Program-made: the position numbers and the translations under genes
From: Patescibacteria group bacterium
Lineage (GTDB): Bacteria > Patescibacteriota > Minisyncoccia > Moranbacterales > JAKLHP01
Assembly: GCA_022710085.1 (NCBI GenBank)
Contig: JAKLHP010000003.1
Coordinates: 1-20,940, forward strand
Length of the DNA stretch: 20,940 nucleotides
Direction of reading: 5' to 3'
In this document: positions 19,710 to 20,940 of the stretch, one piece after another
How the letters are laid out: each line of letters begins with the position of its first letter
Numbering within the stretch: the first letter of the stretch is position 1
The notes under the pieces: generated by a model
What the model was told of the DNA's origin: nothing
Databases searched by the model: none
What the model saw: the letters and a program-made list of their open reading frames with translations, nothing else

Positions 19710-20408
19710 ATGATTAAAGTCAGAAAACCGACTGAAGAAGAAATAAAAACGGTAAAAATAAAAGATTTTCCTAAGGTCGACAGGCCAAGGGAGAAAATAG
19801 AAAAATATGGACCGGAAAAATTATCTGAAGCTGAACTTTTAGCAATATTGCTTCGTACAGGAACAAGAGGGATAAATGTTGTAGAACTTTCTAAAAAAAT
19901 ATTGAAAAAATTTAATGATGGAAAAATTTCAGATGCAAGTTTTAAAGATTTAAAAAATACTTTTGGATTGGGTGCGGCCAAAGCGACCGAGATTATGGCA
20001 TGTTTCGAACTTGGTAGAAGGATGCTCAAGGGAAAGAAGACCTCGATATTGCTATCTCCTAAAGATGTCTGGGAGAGGATGGCGGATCTGCGTAGTAGAA
20101 AAAAGGAGAATTTTGTCGTTTTTTATCTTGATAGCAGGAGCCAGGAAATAAAGAGAGAGATAATTTCAATAGGCACATTGAATGAAAGTCTGGTACATCC
20201 CAGAGAGGTTTTCGAGCCTGCAATCAAGAATAATGCTGCTTCAATAATAATTTCTCACAACCATCCTTCGGGAAACGTCGAACCTTCGGAGGCAGATATC
20301 AATATCACGAAGAAGCTCGTCAATGCTGGAAAAATTCTTGATATCAGGATAATCGATCATGTAATAGTCGCGGATGGTAAATGGACGAGCATCAAGGAAT
20401 TTTGTTAG
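19710..20408 (+). CDS. radC: RadC family JAB/MPN metalloprotein
   Basis: 232 aa, the normal RadC (UPF0758) length. An N-terminal helix-hairpin-helix region contains YGPEKLSEAELLAILLRTGTRG and GLGAAKATEIMA. The C-terminal JAMM domain keeps the metal motif SHNHPSGNVEPSEAD with H183, H185 and D196, after GTLNESLVHPREVFEPAI. The name comes from an early link to DNA repair that was later questioned. The biochemical role is still unclear, though genes of this family often lie near mobile or defence genes. Here an endonuclease of the MutH/Sau3AI type starts 10 nt downstream, so co-transcription is likely. No Shine-Dalgarno. Confidence 0.95.
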   Translation: MIKVRKPTEEEIKTVKIKDFPKVDRPREKIEKYGPEKLSEAELLAILLRTGTRGINVVELSKKILKKFNDGKISDASFKDLKNTFGLGAAKATEIMACFELGRRMLKGKKTSILLSPKDVWERMADLRSRKKENFVVFYLDSRSQEIKREIISIGTLNESLVHPREVFEPAIKNNAASIIISHNHPSGNVEPSEADINITKKLVNAGKILDIRIIDHVIVADGKWTSIKEFC

Positions 20409-20418
20409 GTCAAAAAAT

Positions 20419-20940
20419 ATGAGTGAAAATTATAAGACAAAAGAACAGGTCTTGGAAAAAGCGAAGACTATCCTGGAAAATTCTTTACGTGAAGTTATTT
20501 CAAAAGAATCAATCGAAACTATTGAAAGCCGGATTGGAGAATATGGGATGAAGCGCAAAGGTTTTTTGGGAGACCTCATAGAAAAATATTTTTTTGGGAT
20601 AAATCCAGGAAATATTAGTGAGCCAGATTTCACTATTGCAGGTGTCGAACTTAAAACTACACCGCTGAAAAGACATTCTAAAAAAAAGCTTACTTCGAAA
20701 GAACGCTTGGTCTTTTCAATGATCAACTATGATACTATTGTAAGCGAAACGTGGGAAGTAAGTTCATTTTTAAAAAAGAATAAGACATTGCTCCTGATGT
20801 TTTATCTATGGATTGATGATCAGAGTATCCTTGACTATAAATTCAAATTTGCACATCTGCTAGACCTACTGAAAGATATTTCTAGCGAAGACGTATTTCA
20901 GATTAAGAAAGATTGGGAATATATAGTTGCAAAGATTAGG
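20419..20940 (+). CDS. MutH/Sau3AI-family endonuclease, N-terminal part (3' end outside window)
   Basis: A frame open from the ATG at 20419 to the window edge, 174 codons with no stop. It carries the MutH/Sau3AI fold signature: KGFLGDLIEKYFFG, then EPDFTIAGVELKTTPLK, then KERLVFSMINYDTIVSETW. Catalytic residues are E55, D70, E77 and K79 (D-x6-E-x-K), essentially the spacing of E. coli MutH. Family members cut at GATC: MutH nicks hemimethylated sites in mismatch repair, while Sau3AI and relatives are restriction enzymes with a duplicated fold and about 490 aa. Which type this is depends on the missing 3' part and on whether a methylase follows. It starts 10 nt after radC with an AAAAAATATG leader. 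Confidence 0.88.
   Translation, partial: MSENYKTKEQVLEKAKTILENSLREVISKESIETIESRIGEYGMKRKGFLGDLIEKYFFGINPGNISEPDFTIAGVELKTTPLKRHSKKKLTSKERLVFSMINYDTIVSETWEVSSFLKKNKTLLLMFYLWIDDQSILDYKFKFAHLLDLLKDISSEDVFQIKKDWEYIVAKIR

Noticed and set aside
1..20940. CRISPR array, insertion sequence, prophage or attachment site
   Set aside because: No regularly spaced direct repeats, transposase, integrase or phage structural gene was found in the window.

Overview
This AT-rich, gene-dense window looks like the chromosome of a small-genome bacterium, most probably a Candidate Phyla Radiation (Patescibacteria, Parcubacteria-like) lineage. That placement is inference. It rests on very short intergenic gaps, many small unrecognised proteins, a bacterial Elp3, and a split between genes with a full AAGGAGG Shine-Dalgarno and genes with only A/T-rich leaders (often AAAATATG). 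TGA is used as a stop (for example at 14838-14840 and 16447-16449), which argues against the Gracilibacteria/SR1 lineages that read UGA as glycine.

Layout. (1) 1-1929: 3' part of glmS followed after 2 nt by rlmN. (2) 1932-2407, minus strand: a compact unit of promoter, operator-like dyad, two small ORFs (42 aa membrane peptide, 58 aa Cys-containing protein) and terminator. (3) yjbQ, then an elp3 - Nudix - 55 aa ORF operon with its own terminator, all minus. (4) Exactly head-to-head with elp3 (CAT|ATG, no intervening base) is a plus-strand methyltransferase resembling eukaryotic Trm9/ALKBH8. Together they could make a cm5U to mcm5U wobble-uridine pathway. (5) 5919-7961: Tic20-like/DUF4870-type membrane protein, pyruvate kinase, tRNA-Ser(GGA). 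(6) 8023-13540: dnaG, rpoD and two further, divergent sigma-70 paralogues in tandem, the last two each behind their own terminator/promoter junction. (7) 13600-14330: a LexA-like self-cleaving repressor whose promoter -10 sits inside a perfect operator palindrome. (8) 14338-16715: five unrecognised genes, several with their own terminator. (9) 16893-18655: a HExxH metalloprotease-like gene with an operator-like palindrome, divergent from a membrane-anchored protein with two CARDB-type domains. (10) 18799-20940: panD, an unknown gene, radC and the 5' part of a MutH/Sau3AI-family endonuclease cut by the window edge.

How they fit together. The centre is an information-processing block: primase, the housekeeping sigma, two alternative-looking sigma factors and an SOS-type repressor. 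Around it lie tRNA/rRNA modification (rlmN, elp3, Trm9-like), cell-wall sugar and central metabolism (glmS, pyk, panD), and envelope proteins. The points most worth a second look are the Elp3/Trm9-like pair, the triple sigma cassette with altered promoter-contact residues, the LexA-type operator, a 34-bp perfect palindrome inserted in frame in elp3 with partial copies in two other genes, and the regulated small-ORF units.
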